Source of the DNA: Cynocephalus volans
Taxonomy: Eukaryota > Chordata > Mammalia > Dermoptera > Cynocephalidae
Length of the DNA: 64,000 nt
Assembly: GCF_027409185.1 (NCBI RefSeq)
Contig: NC_084462.1
Location: 23,721,577-23,785,576, forward strand
Reading direction: 5' to 3'
How positions within the stretch are numbered: position 1 is the first letter of the stretch; the number at the start of each line of letters is the position of its first letter. Shown piece by piece: positions 1-12,279 of the stretch. A program made the position numbers and the translations under genes. Under the pieces are notes generated by a model. The model was not told the origin of the DNA. It worked only from the letters and a program-made list of their open reading frames with translations, and did not search any database.

Positions 1-1031
1 AACGTTCTACATGCTTATTTCCCTTATAGAACAAGGCCCACGTCTTTCTCATCAATTTTTTCTAGATTCAACATCAATGCTTGGCACACAGTAAGCACCT
101 ATAAAAGCTACTGGATGAAGAAATAAATGTACACTTTCTAGTCTGGCTTTGCACTTGTTTCCTGTTCATATTTAGTTGATTAAACTGTACAGCATTTTAC
201 ATTTATAAAACACTATTAGCGTGTCATTAAATTCATGTATCCGTGTACTTACTGAATATGAATTCTGTTGGAGACCACTGTAGTTACACCCTGAAAAGGG
301 TGGGACTACTCTGGAAAGGATGATCAAGGAAAGTCTTCAAGCTAAAAGCTAAAAGGATCTAAAGGATGGGAGGTATGGGCAGAGAAAGAGAACAGACTTG
401 AAACAAAAGCAAGAAAGCCAGTGTGGCTGGAGCAGAGTAAGGTAAACTGAGTTACTCAACTGAAGCTTCTTAACCCGGTAAGATGGGACAGATAATCCCC
501 AAATTCAAGTGTTACTTTTGCAACTGATAAAGGAAGCTAATAACAAAACCCAGCCTCAACACTCCACACCAGGCTTTTCCCAAATCATTAGCTGTCTATG
601 ACATCTATAGGCAGAGACTTGCACTGCCCAATACACATCCATTAGCCATGCAAGCACCTGAAATGGGGATAGTCCGAAGTGATTTCTGCTCTAAGTGTAA
701 AATACACACAGATTTCAAAGAATTATGAAAAAAAAAGTAAAATATCTCATTGATAATTTTCATCTCAACTAACGTTGAATGATAATATTTTGGCTAATTG
801 GGTTAAATAGACTATATTATTAAAATTAGCATCACCTTTTTTTTTTGTACTACTAGAAAATTTTTAAATTATATGAGTATGTGGTTCACATTACACTTCT
901 ACCGGATAGCACTGGTAAACATCTTTTCAGTATGTTTTTACCTTAACTAGAAGCTCCCCAGGGGCCAGCCCCTTGAAAATTCTGCATAATGATCGCTGAG
1001 GCTTGCACCGCCCCTCCCCTAATCCCAATTC
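1..1031. other. TRIM4 intron 1 sequence, no coding signal
   Basis: This AT-rich stretch lies downstream of the TRIM4 exon 1 splice donor on the minus strand, so it should be part of TRIM4 intron 1. I see no exon or recognisable repeat in it. The remaining TRIM4 exons (coiled coil, B30.2) must lie to the left of the window. Confidence 0.5.
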
Positions 1032-1177
1032 ATTTTTTTTTTTTTTTTTTTGTCTTTTTCGTGACCGGCACTCAGCCAGTGAGTGCACCGGCCATTCCCA
1101 TATAGGATCCGAACCCGCGGCGGGAGCGTCGCTGCGCTCCCAGCGCCGCACTCTCCCGAGTGCGCCACGGGCTCGCC
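1032..1177 (-). repeat. Dimeric tRNA-Ile-derived SINE, antisense
   Basis: A poly(T) run is followed by two tandem units related to tRNA-Ile, read on the minus strand. The left unit carries the CTCACTCGGG-type A box and the right unit the GGATCC-type B box. It is CpG-rich, which suggests a young copy. Imperfect flanking repeats (CCCTAATC followed by a near-match) look like the target-site duplication. It sits in TRIM4 intron 1, antisense relative to the plus strand and so in the same orientation as the gene. Confidence 0.8.
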
Positions 1178-1367
1178 CCCTAATCAAAATTCTAATCCTA
1201 GCTCTGAGCTCTGCCAGTCGCTTAACTCCTTTGAGTTTCGGGGGGTTGGGGGGGTTCATGCTTCCAATAGGAATGACAGCCACCTCGCGGGTCGTTTATG
1301 AGAACTAAGCAAACGTTCTAGGCCAACACCGGCAGCCCTGTGACGATGGCCGCGACGGCCTGCTCAC

Positions 1368-1760
1368 CCGGTAGTTCTGGAAGGCCTCGTCGATGGGCGC
1401 CATGTCGTGGGCCTGGTGCTCCTGGGACTCCCTACACACCAGGCACACGGGCCGCTGGTCGTTCTCGCAGAAGAGACGCAGCGGCTCCCGGTGGCGGCCG
1501 CACAAGTCCGGGGACTCGGGGCCCAGGCGCCAGCGCCGCGTCTTCTCCGTCAGCCTAGCCAGCGCCCAGTTGGGCCGCAGCGCGGCGCGCGTGGACGGCC
1601 GCCGGCACTCGGGGCAGGAGAACGGGCCGCCGCCCGACTCCCAGCTGCGGTGCAGGCACTCGCGGCAGAAGTTGTGGCCGCACTCGATGGACACCGGCTC
1701 CTGGAAATAGTCCAGGCAGATGGAGCAGGTCAGCTCCTCCTGGAGGTCCTCGGCTTCCAT
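1368..1760 (-). CDS. TRIM4: TRIM4, first coding exon (RING and B-box)
   Basis: This exon encodes the N-terminal 131 residues of the E3 ubiquitin ligase TRIM4, starting at the minus-strand ATG at 1760-1758. A C3HC4 RING is complete (Cys12, Cys15, Cys27, His29, Cys32, Cys35, Cys49, Cys52). A B-box type 2 follows, with ligands Cys87, His90, Cys98, Asp101, Cys106, Cys109, His115 and His118. The reading frame leaves TRIM homology after a Tyr-Arg pair, where a consensus donor (CGG then GTGAGC, GT at 1367-1366) ends the exon; the open frame beyond that is intron. The coiled coil and B30.2 exons lie outside the window. TRIM4 is known as a regulator of RIG-I antiviral signalling. Similarity to human TRIM4 across this exon is very high and no disabling change is seen. 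Confidence 0.93.
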
Positions 1761-2160
1761 GCCGCCTCTCTACCGCAGAGCCGGGGTCCAACGGGAGGCG
1801 CGGGAGGGGCCGGCAGGCTGCCTCTCTCCCAGTGTTCAGGCGACCCAATCCCGGCCCGAACAGCGCCCCTTCCCCCAAGTGCGTGGCCGGGGCCGAGATC
1901 CGGGCCTAGGAGCCGCTGGGTTTCCCGCAGGACAGAAGCGACTGGCGTAGGCCTGAGCGCGGGGCATGACGGGACGGTGGGCGGCTCCTCCAAACGACCA
2001 TAGAGATGCGGAAATCCCTCTCGGGGAAACCTAGCAGGACGTCAGAAGCCTGCGGTGTGGGAAAGGCACAGGAGTTCGGCGACTGTGCCGCCTCTGGTGG
2101 AGCCAAGCAGAGAGGTGCTTCCAAACTTGGCCTCTCCTTCAAGTTAGAGGCGTGAGAGAT
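1761..2160 (-). promoter_or_regulatory. TRIM4 5' UTR and GC-rich promoter
   Basis: The GC- and CpG-rich sequence of exon 1 continues upstream of the TRIM4 start codon to about 2,160 and then fades. No TATA box is obvious. This is the expected CpG-island promoter of a broadly expressed gene. The boundary is set by base composition only. Confidence 0.6.
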
Positions 2161-2169
2161 GTGTTCGTC

Positions 2170-5066
2170 CGCCGCGTGGGTTGATTTAAGTTCGGGAGTC
2201 CTAGGCGAGTTGCAGCCCAGGAAGGAGTTCTGGGCTACGAGGATCTGTGCAGCTGGGCCTGCAGTTTGACTAAGGAGGAGCTGTGCCCAATAGGCTTGCG
2301 CTCCCTGAAGTCTTCCCTTTTTTGTTCAGCCTCATGCCGCAGGGAGAGGAACCTGTTCTCGGCCCCTGGCCTTAAGGTCTAGTTGAGCTCCTAGAAAGGC
2401 AGGATTTTCTACTGCCCCCACAAAGTTCCACCAGCTCTTCGGGTGAACTGGAGAACGAAATTTTGGCGAGGCAAGCAGGAAAGGAAGTGTTCAGTCTCAT
2501 AGGTTGCTGAAGAGCTATCTGATCATCCTGCCATCTTGATTTCTCTCTCTTCCCAAGCATGTGAGACACACGCCTGTTAGAGAAAGCCTATTCTCAGAGC
2601 TTGGGACACACTCACCCAGTGCAGATAGAGGTTCTTTCTAATAGTTAAGTTAGGGGAAGAGAGTTTGGGGTTAGATGATCTTCCCGAGATTTGAGATTTC
2701 CCACCAGTATTTTAGGTGGTTCAACTCTCAGGAGGTCTGGGGGCTGTGGGTAGCTGTAAGTCAACTCAGGATGGTCTGCTATGACTGACTGTCACCTAAG
2801 ATGCTAGGCAGGAGCAGTTCCTGATCATCCACCTGAGGAGGTCAAGACCAAGGTGTGAAAGCCAAGCCTGGAGAGTGGAGCTGAAGCTGTATCTGTTGTG
2901 AGGACACTGTGAAGGACCTGATGGGATCAGGAGAGTGGGTGAGAAGGAGGTCAAGTTTTTTAGGTGGGAGTGGTTAGGATTTGGAGGCTCACAGATACTT
3001 TGCCTTTTTGGTACTGTCAACCAAAATCAAGGCTGTCCAGGTAGAAGTAACTTCGTAAGGTTTATTGGGAGCCAAATAAGAGGATCAAACCAGGAAGCAC
3101 CATTTGACACAGAGTAAGAGTGGTGCTCCAAAGTTTTTTTTTTTTTTTACAAATAACAGAGGCTTTATAGACAGAAAGGGATGAAGAAAGCAGAAACAAA
3201 GAACAAAAGTAAAAGAAAGTGAGCCGAAATGCCGGGTATCGTTCAGGAAGAAAATCTGCCAGGCTGTGCTCAAAGTGGCAGGTAGCCTGGGGCTGCCCTG
3301 AAAATAGGGACAGCACCAGATGTGGGGTAGTAGAGCTTATATAGTGCACCAAGGGCTGGCTGATACCATCAAGGAAGGTCATTATGCTAATGTGGATCAG
3401 GGTGGAGAACTGTGTCCTCGCGAAGCAAAAGGGGTTTCTGTTTAAGTCAGGAGGCTTCTCATAAAGGGAAGTGGGGAGGGGAGGAGGTGGGCGGTGCCAT
3501 TTTGTACTTGGGTCTGTCTAAAGTGGCGCTGGTTGTGTTGCAGATCTATTAAAAAGTGGATTGGTCAAAGTTACTTTCCTTATAGGGTGGGGACAGGGAG
3601 ACAGAACAATAGGAAAATGCCTGTTTAGTTAACATCGGGTTACTCCAGGCTGTCTCTTTTGTGTGAGGATTAAAGCAGAGGGAACTTCATTATCATACCC
3701 ATTGAAGATTAAAACTGGCTTGTTTAGAAATGGACTTTTTTTCTTTCTCCTGACTTCTAGGAGGGCCATGCCACAGCCTAAGTCATGTGGAACTTAGCAG
3801 GGGTGACTCCATTTTGACATTTAGTCTTGTCTTTTGGGGCCTAGTGCAGGAACTGAGTCCAAAACAATGGCCTCAATAATTTTTATGTAACAGTACCCAC
3901 CTCGAAGAATAGCAACCATTTTGCTCCCCAAAAACATCCATGGAGGCTTTCAACAAATGATATACTTGCCTGTTTCAGGGAATTATCTACTTTCCTTCAG
4001 TGATTTTTGATCTTGCATTTCTGAATTGCTTTGCTTTTTATTCTTCCCACTTTATTCCTTTTCTCTAGACCAATTAAATTTAACAGAATTTATTTGAACA
4101 AAGAAGAATTCATGAATCAGGTATCACTCAGAACCAGAAGACGTTCAGAGAGCTCTTCCCAGCAGTGTGAGCAGCTAGTTTTTATAGGAGGCAAAGTAAA
4201 GAAATCACTTGATTGGTTATATCTATGTGTCTGCCTTATTTGGCTATCCTATGATGAGGCTTTGTCTTATTTGGGCATGGTCTGGTCAGTTGGCTGCCAG
4301 TTATTGGCTGAAGCTCAGCTGTTTTTGATTGGCTGAAACTTGGCTGTTTGCTATTAAAAATATACTGTTAGGTTTCAGTTTGTTTATGTGCTAAATTAGG
4401 TTGCAGTTTGCTATATAGGAACTCGAAGTACTAAGACAGCCTCAGGTTAATGGGCTCCTGCTTATATAATTTAGCACATTTTTCATTCCTCTCATTTCCC
4501 AATATCAAATACTGCCTTTCCCATAACTTTCTCAGTAAGTAGTTACTGAATGTATGACTGAATTATTTGAAAAGGGGGTTCCAGAGATACCTTTTGGGAT
4601 TGTTGACAAAAGTTCCACAGAATATCTATTTTTAAAATGTTTAAATTATGCAACTAATAAGTGCATTTTTAAAAAATTGGAATACTTTTGAGAAGGAATC
4701 TGAGTCTTAAATATGGACTAAGCAGGGAGGAGTGCTCTTATCAGTTACTGATGTTTATCATGAGTGTTTGTGGTGCGTGTGTCTGTCTGTCTACCCATAT
4801 ATTGTGCGGGAAATCTCTGCATTCCTCTGAAGCATTTACTTCCTCACAGTAATCATTTAAATCTTTTATGTCTTTTCTTCTGATATGCTCCTGAGATGAC
4901 TTTCCTTCTTTACTGAGAAAAATTAAGACTTCCTAATTCACAATTCTCTCCATCACAAAATGTCTATACATCTGTTTATCAGCCAAGGTTCAATCAGAGA
5001 AACAGATCACTATGATTTTAAGTCTGTAAGGCAAGCAATTGAAAAGGGAAGGTTAACAAAGTAGGG
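2170..5066. other. Intergenic, LTR-like and unassigned sequence
   Basis: I see no gene here. Around 3,050-3,670 and 4,090-4,480 the texture suggests antisense LTR fossils: repeated TTGGCTG/TTATTTGG-type boxes and a poly(T)-interrupted GC-richer stretch. I cannot name the families. The rest looks like ordinary unique DNA. Confidence 0.35.
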
Positions 5067-5180
5067 GGGCTGACCACTTAGCTCAGTTGGTTAGAGCATG
5101 GTGTTGATAGCACCAAGGTCAAGGGTTCAGATCCCCATACTGGCCAGACACCAAAACAAAACAAAACAAAACAAAAACAT
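5067..5180 (+). repeat. Monomeric tRNA-Ile-derived SINE
   Basis: One tRNA-like unit with an intact A box (TTAGCTCAGTTGGTTAGAGC) and B box (GGGTTCAGATCC) is followed by a (CAAAA)n tail. It has no tRNA-unrelated body. The RNA polymerase III boxes match tRNA-Ile, although the cloverleaf is not maintained. Confidence 0.85.
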
Positions 5181-5839
5181 AATGTAGAAAAGAGCAAGAA
5201 TGAACTGGAACCTACAACAGGAGCTTGTCATCTTTCACCATGTCCAACTTTGAAGATGTGTGTATCCCTGCTAAAAGAAGTGACACCCTTTGCTACAGGG
5301 CTAAACATACACTTGGCTCAGGAATCAAAGAAGGGGAAGGATCAACAAGGGAAAGGCTGCTGCCCCAGGCCAACAAAGTGAGACAGTTCGTAAGTGACAA
5401 ACTACATGAGTTACAATAGCACCTAGTGCCCCTGCACAGCCCTTTTGAGTGTAAAACCGGAGGGCTGCTTCATTTTGTCCTCCAAAACCTACAAAAACTT
5501 GTCTTTTTTGGCCAACTCTAACCAAAAACAAACAGGAAAGGAAATTTTGGGAAATATACTTCGATTTAGCAAAGTCAACACGTTATGTTGACTATTCACC
5601 AACCACTATTCATCCCTGGTCAACTTGGCACCCATACAGACTTCTTGAAAACATACCTGCTGTTGAGATAAACCCACATCCTACACAGAGGTTATCGCTA
5701 GAGGAATCTGAAACCTGTAGTGCTTAGGGTAACCATGGCAACAACAAACTTTAAACCTAGCCCTACTCCTGACTAGATTGACACAACTTCACCACCATTA
5801 TGCACAAAAGGTCTAGGAGAAGGAAATGCACACTGATCT

Positions 5840-7910
5840 CCAAGCATAAAAATATTTACTTCAATATCTGTCTATACAACATGTCCAGCTTTCAACAAAA
5901 AAGAAAAAAGAACGTTCAAAAAGGCAAGAAATAAACACAGTCTGAAGAGACAAAGCATTCATTAAAACCAGACTCATAAAACGTACATGTTAGAACTATC
6001 AGACAGAAAGTTTTCAGTAACTATAATTAATATGGTGAAAGCCGTAAAGGGAAAGGTAAACAACATGCAAGCTCAGATAGGTAAGTTTAGAAAATAGGTG
6101 AAAACTGTAAGAAAGAATAAAATGGAAATTATAGAACTATAAACAGTAATAGGAATGAGAAATGCCTTCACTGGGCCCATTAGTAGACTCAATATAGTTA
6201 TAACACCAAGGTCAAGGGTTCAGATCCTGGTACAGGCCAGCTGCCAAAAGAAAAAGAAAAAAAGAATTCATGGAGGCCAGAAGGAACTGGCACAACATTT
6301 TTAAAGAGCTAAAACAAAACTATTAACCCAGAATTTTATATCCAGCAAAAATATCCTTTAAGAATGAAGGTGAGCTAGAGAGATTTCTTAGGTGAACTAA
6401 GAAATGTTGTCACCAGCAGACCTACTCTAAGATAATTTCTAAAGGTTCTTCAGACAGAGATATATGATACCAAAGGAAACAGAATATCATAAATGAAGGA
6501 GTAGAAATAGAAAAAGTAAACATCTGGGTACAGATACTAGACTCTTCTATTGATATGTTTAAAATATGGTTTATGGTTGAAAGTAAAAATTATACTATTG
6601 CCTGACAGGTTTTTAATGTACGTATATATAGTACATAAGACAACAAAAAAGTAAAAGAGAACTTATATGGTGGTAAAGATTGAATCTTTTAATATTTCAC
6701 TTGCAATGTTAAAATATTGATTCTATGGAGGCTGTAAAAAGGTAGTTATGTATATTATAATACCTAGGGCAAGCACTAATAATACAGAGATATAGTGAAA
6801 GACACAATACATAAAATACTAAAAAATGTTTGAATAATCTAAAAAAGGGCATGATAGGAGAAAGAGAAAGCAGAGAAACAGATGGAGTAGAAAGAAAATA
6901 AACAATAAAATGGTAAACCTAAATCGAAACATGTGAATAGTTATATTAAATGAAATTGTCCAAAATACCATTAACAGACAGAGATTATCTGAATGGATTT
7001 TTAAAAAGATCCGACTAACATGCTGTCTACAGGAGATTCACATCAAATATAATGATATAGGTTTGTTTAAAGTACAGGATGGAAAATATATACCATGTAA
7101 GCCTAATTGAAATAAATTTGTGGAAAAGAAAGAGTAGCTATATTTATATCACACAAAGTAGATGTCAGAGCAAAGAAAATTACTGGGAAAAAAAGGACTT
7201 TTCATAATGACAAAGGGTCGATTAACCAAGAGGACATAACAGTCTCAAATGTGTATACATTTAACAGCAGAAGGTCATAAGACATGAGAAAAAAAAAATG
7301 ACAGACCCAAAAGGAGAAATAGAAAAATCCACAATTATAATTAGATACTTCCAACACTCCTGTTTCAGTTACCAAGAGAACAGGTGGAGAGAAAATTAGC
7401 AAGGATACAGAAAAACTAAACAACATCATTGACCAATGGACCTAACTGAATTTATAGAATATTCTACCCAACAGCAACAGAATTTACATTCTTTTCAATA
7501 CAAATGGAAAATTCCTCAGGATAAAGCACATTTGGAATCATAAAACGAAACTTAGAAGTTTTTAAATAATTGAAATCATGCAAAGTATGTTCTCTGACCA
7601 TAATGGGATTAAACCAGATATTAATAATACATAATGGAAAAATCTCCCAATACCAGGATATTAAAAAGCAAAAGAATACATAAGTCCTGGGTCAAACAGG
7701 AAATCTCAAGGGGAAATAAGGAAATATTTTCAATAACAAAAATGAAGATACAGGCTATCAAAATGTATGTAATTTTGCTGAAGCACTGCTTAGAGGGAAG
7801 ATATATTGCCTTAAATGCTTGTATTAGAAAAAGAGAAAGGTCTCAAATCAATAATTAAGCTTTCTTCACCTCAGGAACTGGCAACACTGAAAAGGAGTCA
7901 ATATTAATTT
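5840..7910 (+). repeat. Old, decayed L1 fragment (ORF1/ORF2 part)
   Basis: A-rich sequence with L1-like reading matter in plus orientation. An ORF1 C-terminus-like stretch lies near 6,300-6,420, and ORF2-like segments near 7,000-7,860 are broken by many stops and small indels. It is far more decayed than the L1 at 33-39 kb. Confidence 0.6.
6192..6262 (+). repeat. 5'-truncated tRNA-Ile SINE
   Basis: Only the 3' half of the monomer is present (ACACCAAGGTCAAGGGTTC and onward, ending in GGCCAGCTGCC), followed by an A-rich tail. It is nested in the old L1. Confidence 0.75.
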
Positions 7911-9869
7911 TATGATCTTCGCTACTGGTGATTCAAGAGATTCCATTTCACTTCTGGAATGGTAACTTGAGGAATGTAGGATTACATGTAGATATTAAAG
8001 TGACCAGTTAATATAACTAAAAGTCATGCTGGTATATCATTTTTTTGCAGGGGAGCCTAAAATATGAACCAAAACAAAGGAGATATACAGAAATCTGCAA
8101 TTAAGATGACAGGAATAATTACTATATGAATGGAATAGTAATTATAATTACAATTATAAAACTAAATGAATAATAGGAATAATACTAAATGAATGTTATG
8201 CTAATAAATGTAAATATTGTAACCCACCTTTAACACTTTTTAAAATAAACTTTTTCTTTTAGAATAGCTTTACAGAAAAGTTTCAAAGACAGTACAGAAT
8301 TCCCGTACCTCCCACACCCAGTTTCCTCTCTTGTTAATGCTTACATTAGTATGGTACACTTGTCATAACTAATGAACCAATATTAATACATTATTATTAA
8401 CAAAAGTCCACACTTCATTGGCTTTTCCTTAGTGTCTATCTAATGTTCTTTTTTCTATTCCTGAACCTAATCCAGAAAACCACACTACATTTACTTGTTA
8501 TGTTTCTCTGGGCTCCTCTAGACTGTGACATTTTCTTGGACTCCTTGTTTTTCCTTTTCTTTTTATTTCTTATCAAGGCATTTGAGTCATAAGACTCCTT
8601 GCTTCTGATGACCTTGTCAATTTTGAGGAGTATTAATCAGGAATTTTTGTAGAATGTCCCTCAATTGGGATCTGATGTTGTTCTCATGATTAGACTGGGG
8701 TTATCGATTTTTTTGAGATGAAGACCACCATTCTCACCACATCATATCATGGGTACATGCTATCAATATTACTCAGCACTGTTAATATTAACCTTGATCA
8801 CCTGGCTGAGGTAGTGTTTGACAGGTTTCTCCTCTGAAAAGTTACTCTTTTTCCCTCTTTCCCATTTTACCTTTTAGCAGGAAGTCACTTTGTGCCACCC
8901 ACACCTAAAAAGGGAGGAATTATGTTTCCCCTCTTTGAGGGAGAAGTATCCACATTCTTCTGCAATTTACTTATTTATTTATTTATATCAGTATGAACTC
9001 ATGGATACTTATTTTATACTTTGGATTATAATCCAATACGACATTATTTATCTTATTGCTCAAATTATTCCAGCTTTGGCCCTTGAGATCTCTTCCGGTT
9101 GGCTCCTGTGTTTCTTTGACATAGCCCTGTTAGTGTGGAGGGAGGGAGATTGCCCTTCTTTACTTCCTGCCACTGCAAAATACTCCAGTTTCATCTCATA
9201 TTTTCCTGCCTCAGCCCTAAATTGTTACACTTCCCCTTGTGTAATGGAGACATAAAAAAGAATTACTTGGTTACTCAAAGCACTATGAATGCATTGAGAA
9301 GCCTGGAATAACTACACTTCAGTAATTTCCCCATTAGGAGGAGAAAGCTGAATGTGACAGCCCTGATTCAGAGTTAGGTTCTCCCTTTTATTGTAAAGAC
9401 AAGGAAGTTTCACAAGAAAATTCAGTTGATTTAATCATTACAAAGAGCACAAGGACATGGGCGGAGTTATGGCTAAGTATAGTTTTAACAATGGAAACTA
9501 GTAACATCAGTGAAATAAACAAAGTGACATTCCGTAATGCAATTTGTAAAAGGTTAAGTGGATCCACCAACAAAAGCTTGTTCTTAGCAAACACTTTCTT
9601 TTCCTACAGCAATTTCCTCGGTATATTTACACAACAATCAAGTAACTTCCTTAACATATCAATCAGTAGGTTGACCTGTACCAAGGACATCTGCCCTTTC
9701 AGCCAGCAATTTTGCTGTGTTACAATTCTTTATCTACAACAGAAACTTTAGCCTGGGGAAAGTTTCCTGTCTTTTGCAAGCTTAACATTTCTATGTGTAA
9801 TTTTAAAAAGTTAGGTCCTGTGAAATACATTTATTATATTAATGTTAGTACTCTCCACACTAAAGTCAA
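7911..9869. other. Intergenic, probable old LINE remnants
   Basis: No gene is seen. From about 8,220 to 9,240 the sequence resembles the 3' end of an ancient L1 in antisense orientation. The rest is AT-rich and unassigned. Confidence 0.35.
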
Positions 9870-9961
9870 CTTTTTTTTCAGCTGGATGGTATAGGGATCT
9901 GAACCCTTGACCTTGGTGTTATAACATTGCACTCTAACCAACTGAGTTAACCAGCCAACCC
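9870..9961 (-). repeat. Monomeric tRNA-Ile SINE, antisense
   Basis: A poly(T) start is followed by the reverse complement of the monomer, with B box GGATCTGAACCC and A box CTAACCAACTGAGTTAACC. It is diverged from the 5,067 copy by scattered changes. Confidence 0.8.
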
Positions 9962-10559
9962 CTAATGTCGACCATTTTTCCAAGCAGTCTTGGTTCCTTT
10001 TATTGGTGAATTGGAGTAGAAACCAAATTCTGGGCACTGGGCTTGCTTATCACTATGGGTGTGTTATTGCTTCTAGGTTCTCTCAACTGAAAGAGCAAAG
10101 AAATATATGTGTGTTTACTAACCTCTGTGGATACACATATCTAAAAGTATTTCTATATGTGTCCGTATGTAAACTAAAAGTAATCCATACTGATGTTACC
10201 AACTCTAATCCAGTGTCATGTGGATTATTCTAGCCTCCTCCTCCTCCTTGTTTACAGCCTCCCACTCCAACAGTGAAAAATCTGGTTCTCACCATCCACC
10301 ATCCGTTTACTTAATTGTTCAGTTCCATATGCGTGTATGGTGGTTTAAGAATTGTTAACCCATGCCCCCGGGGGAAACAACTTTACCAGCTGGAGTACAG
10401 TGCTCTTCTTAGTTCCTTTTGCCTTTAGTCTTACAGTCTCCACTCACTTCCAAAGTTATTTGGTCAGGACATTTCCTCCACCTCCTTCAATGGGGTTATT
10501 TAATACATTTGTAATACAGTTAGATTATTTTATCAGCCTACATTCCAGCCTGGATCACC

Positions 10560-12235
10560 CAACCACCTAAATGATTCTTTTATATTTATACATTGAGGTT
10601 TATTCTTCATGCTGTAAAGTTCTATGAATTTTGTATGGTGTCATGTAGCCATTATTACAGTATCATATAGAATAGTTTTGCCACCCTGAAACATTGCCTG
10701 TGTTTAATCTCTTCAATCTCCCTTCTCAACCTCCTGGCAACCACTGTTTACTGACTCTGTAGTTTTGTATTTTCCGGAATTTCATATAAATGAAGTCATA
10801 CAGTACACAACCTTTTAGACTGACTTCTTGCACTTAGCTGTATGCATTTAAGATTCATCCATATTTTTGTATAGCTTAAAAGCGCATTCCTTTTTTATTG
10901 CTGGATGCTATTCCATGGGTAACTGTAACACAGCTTGTTTATCCATTCATCTATTAAGGGACATGTTTGTTGCTTCCAGTTTGGGGCAATTATAAATAAA
11001 GCTGTTATAAACACTCAGGTACAGGTTTTTGTGTGACTCTACTTTTCTAATCAGTTAAGTAAATACCTAGGAACACAATTTCTGGGTGTATTTATCAGGG
11101 TTCTCCAGAGAAACAGAACCAATAGGATAGATAGGTAATAGAGACAGAAATATATGAGAGGGGATTGATTAGGGGAGTTGGCTCACGTTATTGCAGAGGC
11201 TGAGACGTCCTGCAATATGCCATCTGCAAGCTGAAGAAGCAGGTAATCCAGTAGCATGGTCTGTCCAAGTCTGAAGGCCTGAGAACCTGGCAGGCCACTG
11301 GTGCAAATCCCAGAGTTCAAAGACTGGAGAACCTTGAGTTCTGATGTCCAAGGGCAGGAGAAGATGGGTGTCCCAGAAAAGAGAGACAGAGAACTCATCT
11401 TTCCTCTGCCTTTTTGTTCCATCCGGGCCCTCAGCCAGTTGGCTGGTGCCCACCCACATTGCATGAGGGTGGATCTTCCTCACTCAGTCCACTGGTTCAA
11501 ATGCCAATCTCTTCTGGAAACCCCCTCACAAACGTACCCAGAAATAATGCTTTACCAGTTATCTGGGTATCCCTTAATTCAGTTGAGTAACACCTAAAAT
11601 TAACCATCACACTGGGACATATGTTAAGTTGTATAAGAAACTGCCAAATTGTCTTCCAAAGTGGCTGCACCATTTTGCACTCCTGCCCACAATGAAGGAA
11701 AGTTCCTTTGTTCTGCAACCTCAACAGCAATTGATACTGTCAATTTTTGGATTTTAGCCATTTCAATAGTAGTTTAGTGGTATCTATTGTTTAATTTTCA
11801 TTCCTCTGATGACAAATAATGTTGAACATCTTTTCATATGCTTATTCACCATCTGTATAACTTCTTTGGTGACGTGAGGTATCAGTTCAAATATTTTGCC
11901 TGTTTATTAATTGGATTATTTGTTTTCTCATTGTTGAGTTTAAAGGGGTTTTTTTTGTATATTTTAGATATAAGTTCCTTATCATGTGTGTGATTTACAA
12001 ATATTTATTCTCTAATAGTGTCTATCACAGACCAAAAGTTCTTAATTTTCATAAAATACAGCATGTCAATTTTTTCTCTCATGGAGCATGCTTTTGATAC
12101 TGTATCTAAAAACTCATTACCAAACCAAGTCATATAGATTTTAATCACATGATCTTTTTCTAGAAGCTTTATAGTTATATCCACTTTTTGCAAGTCTTTC
12201 AAATTGGATCAGAAAGTAAGCTCCACTGATGTATT
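10560..12235 (-). repeat. Antisense L1 3' end, split by a later repeat
   Basis: The two outer parts (about 10,560-11,090 and 11,610-12,235) read as the 3' region of an old L1 on the minus strand. They include the stretch behind the common 'mixed wall' motifs seen again at 26.0-26.9 kb. The middle is occupied by an unrelated repeat with clean edges, so the L1 came first. Confidence 0.6.
11092..11607 (-). repeat. Interspersed repeat inserted in old L1
   Basis: It begins TATCAGGGTTCTCCAGAGAA and ends in a TTAACCATCACAC-like edge. The same family appears in opposite orientation at 44,243-44,900, and its first 35 bases recur near 57,095. I recognise it as a common mammalian medium-copy repeat but cannot name the family with certainty. 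Confidence 0.6.
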
Positions 12236-12279
12236 GTCTATGGGATCCTAAATGATTTCTCATTGAGTTCTTTCAAGCT

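Noticed and set aside
1305..1367. Extension of the TRIM4 reading frame to a stop at 1305
   Set aside because: TRIM homology ends at a consensus splice donor at 1,367; the rest is intron.
1407..2003. 198-codon plus-strand open frame opposite TRIM4 exon 1
   Set aside because: It is a GC-rich shadow of TRIM4 coding and promoter sequence with no similarity of its own.
5067..5145. tRNA-like sequence with good A and B boxes
   Set aside because: It has a (CAAAA)n tail and matches the other SINE monomers; the acceptor stem is not maintained.
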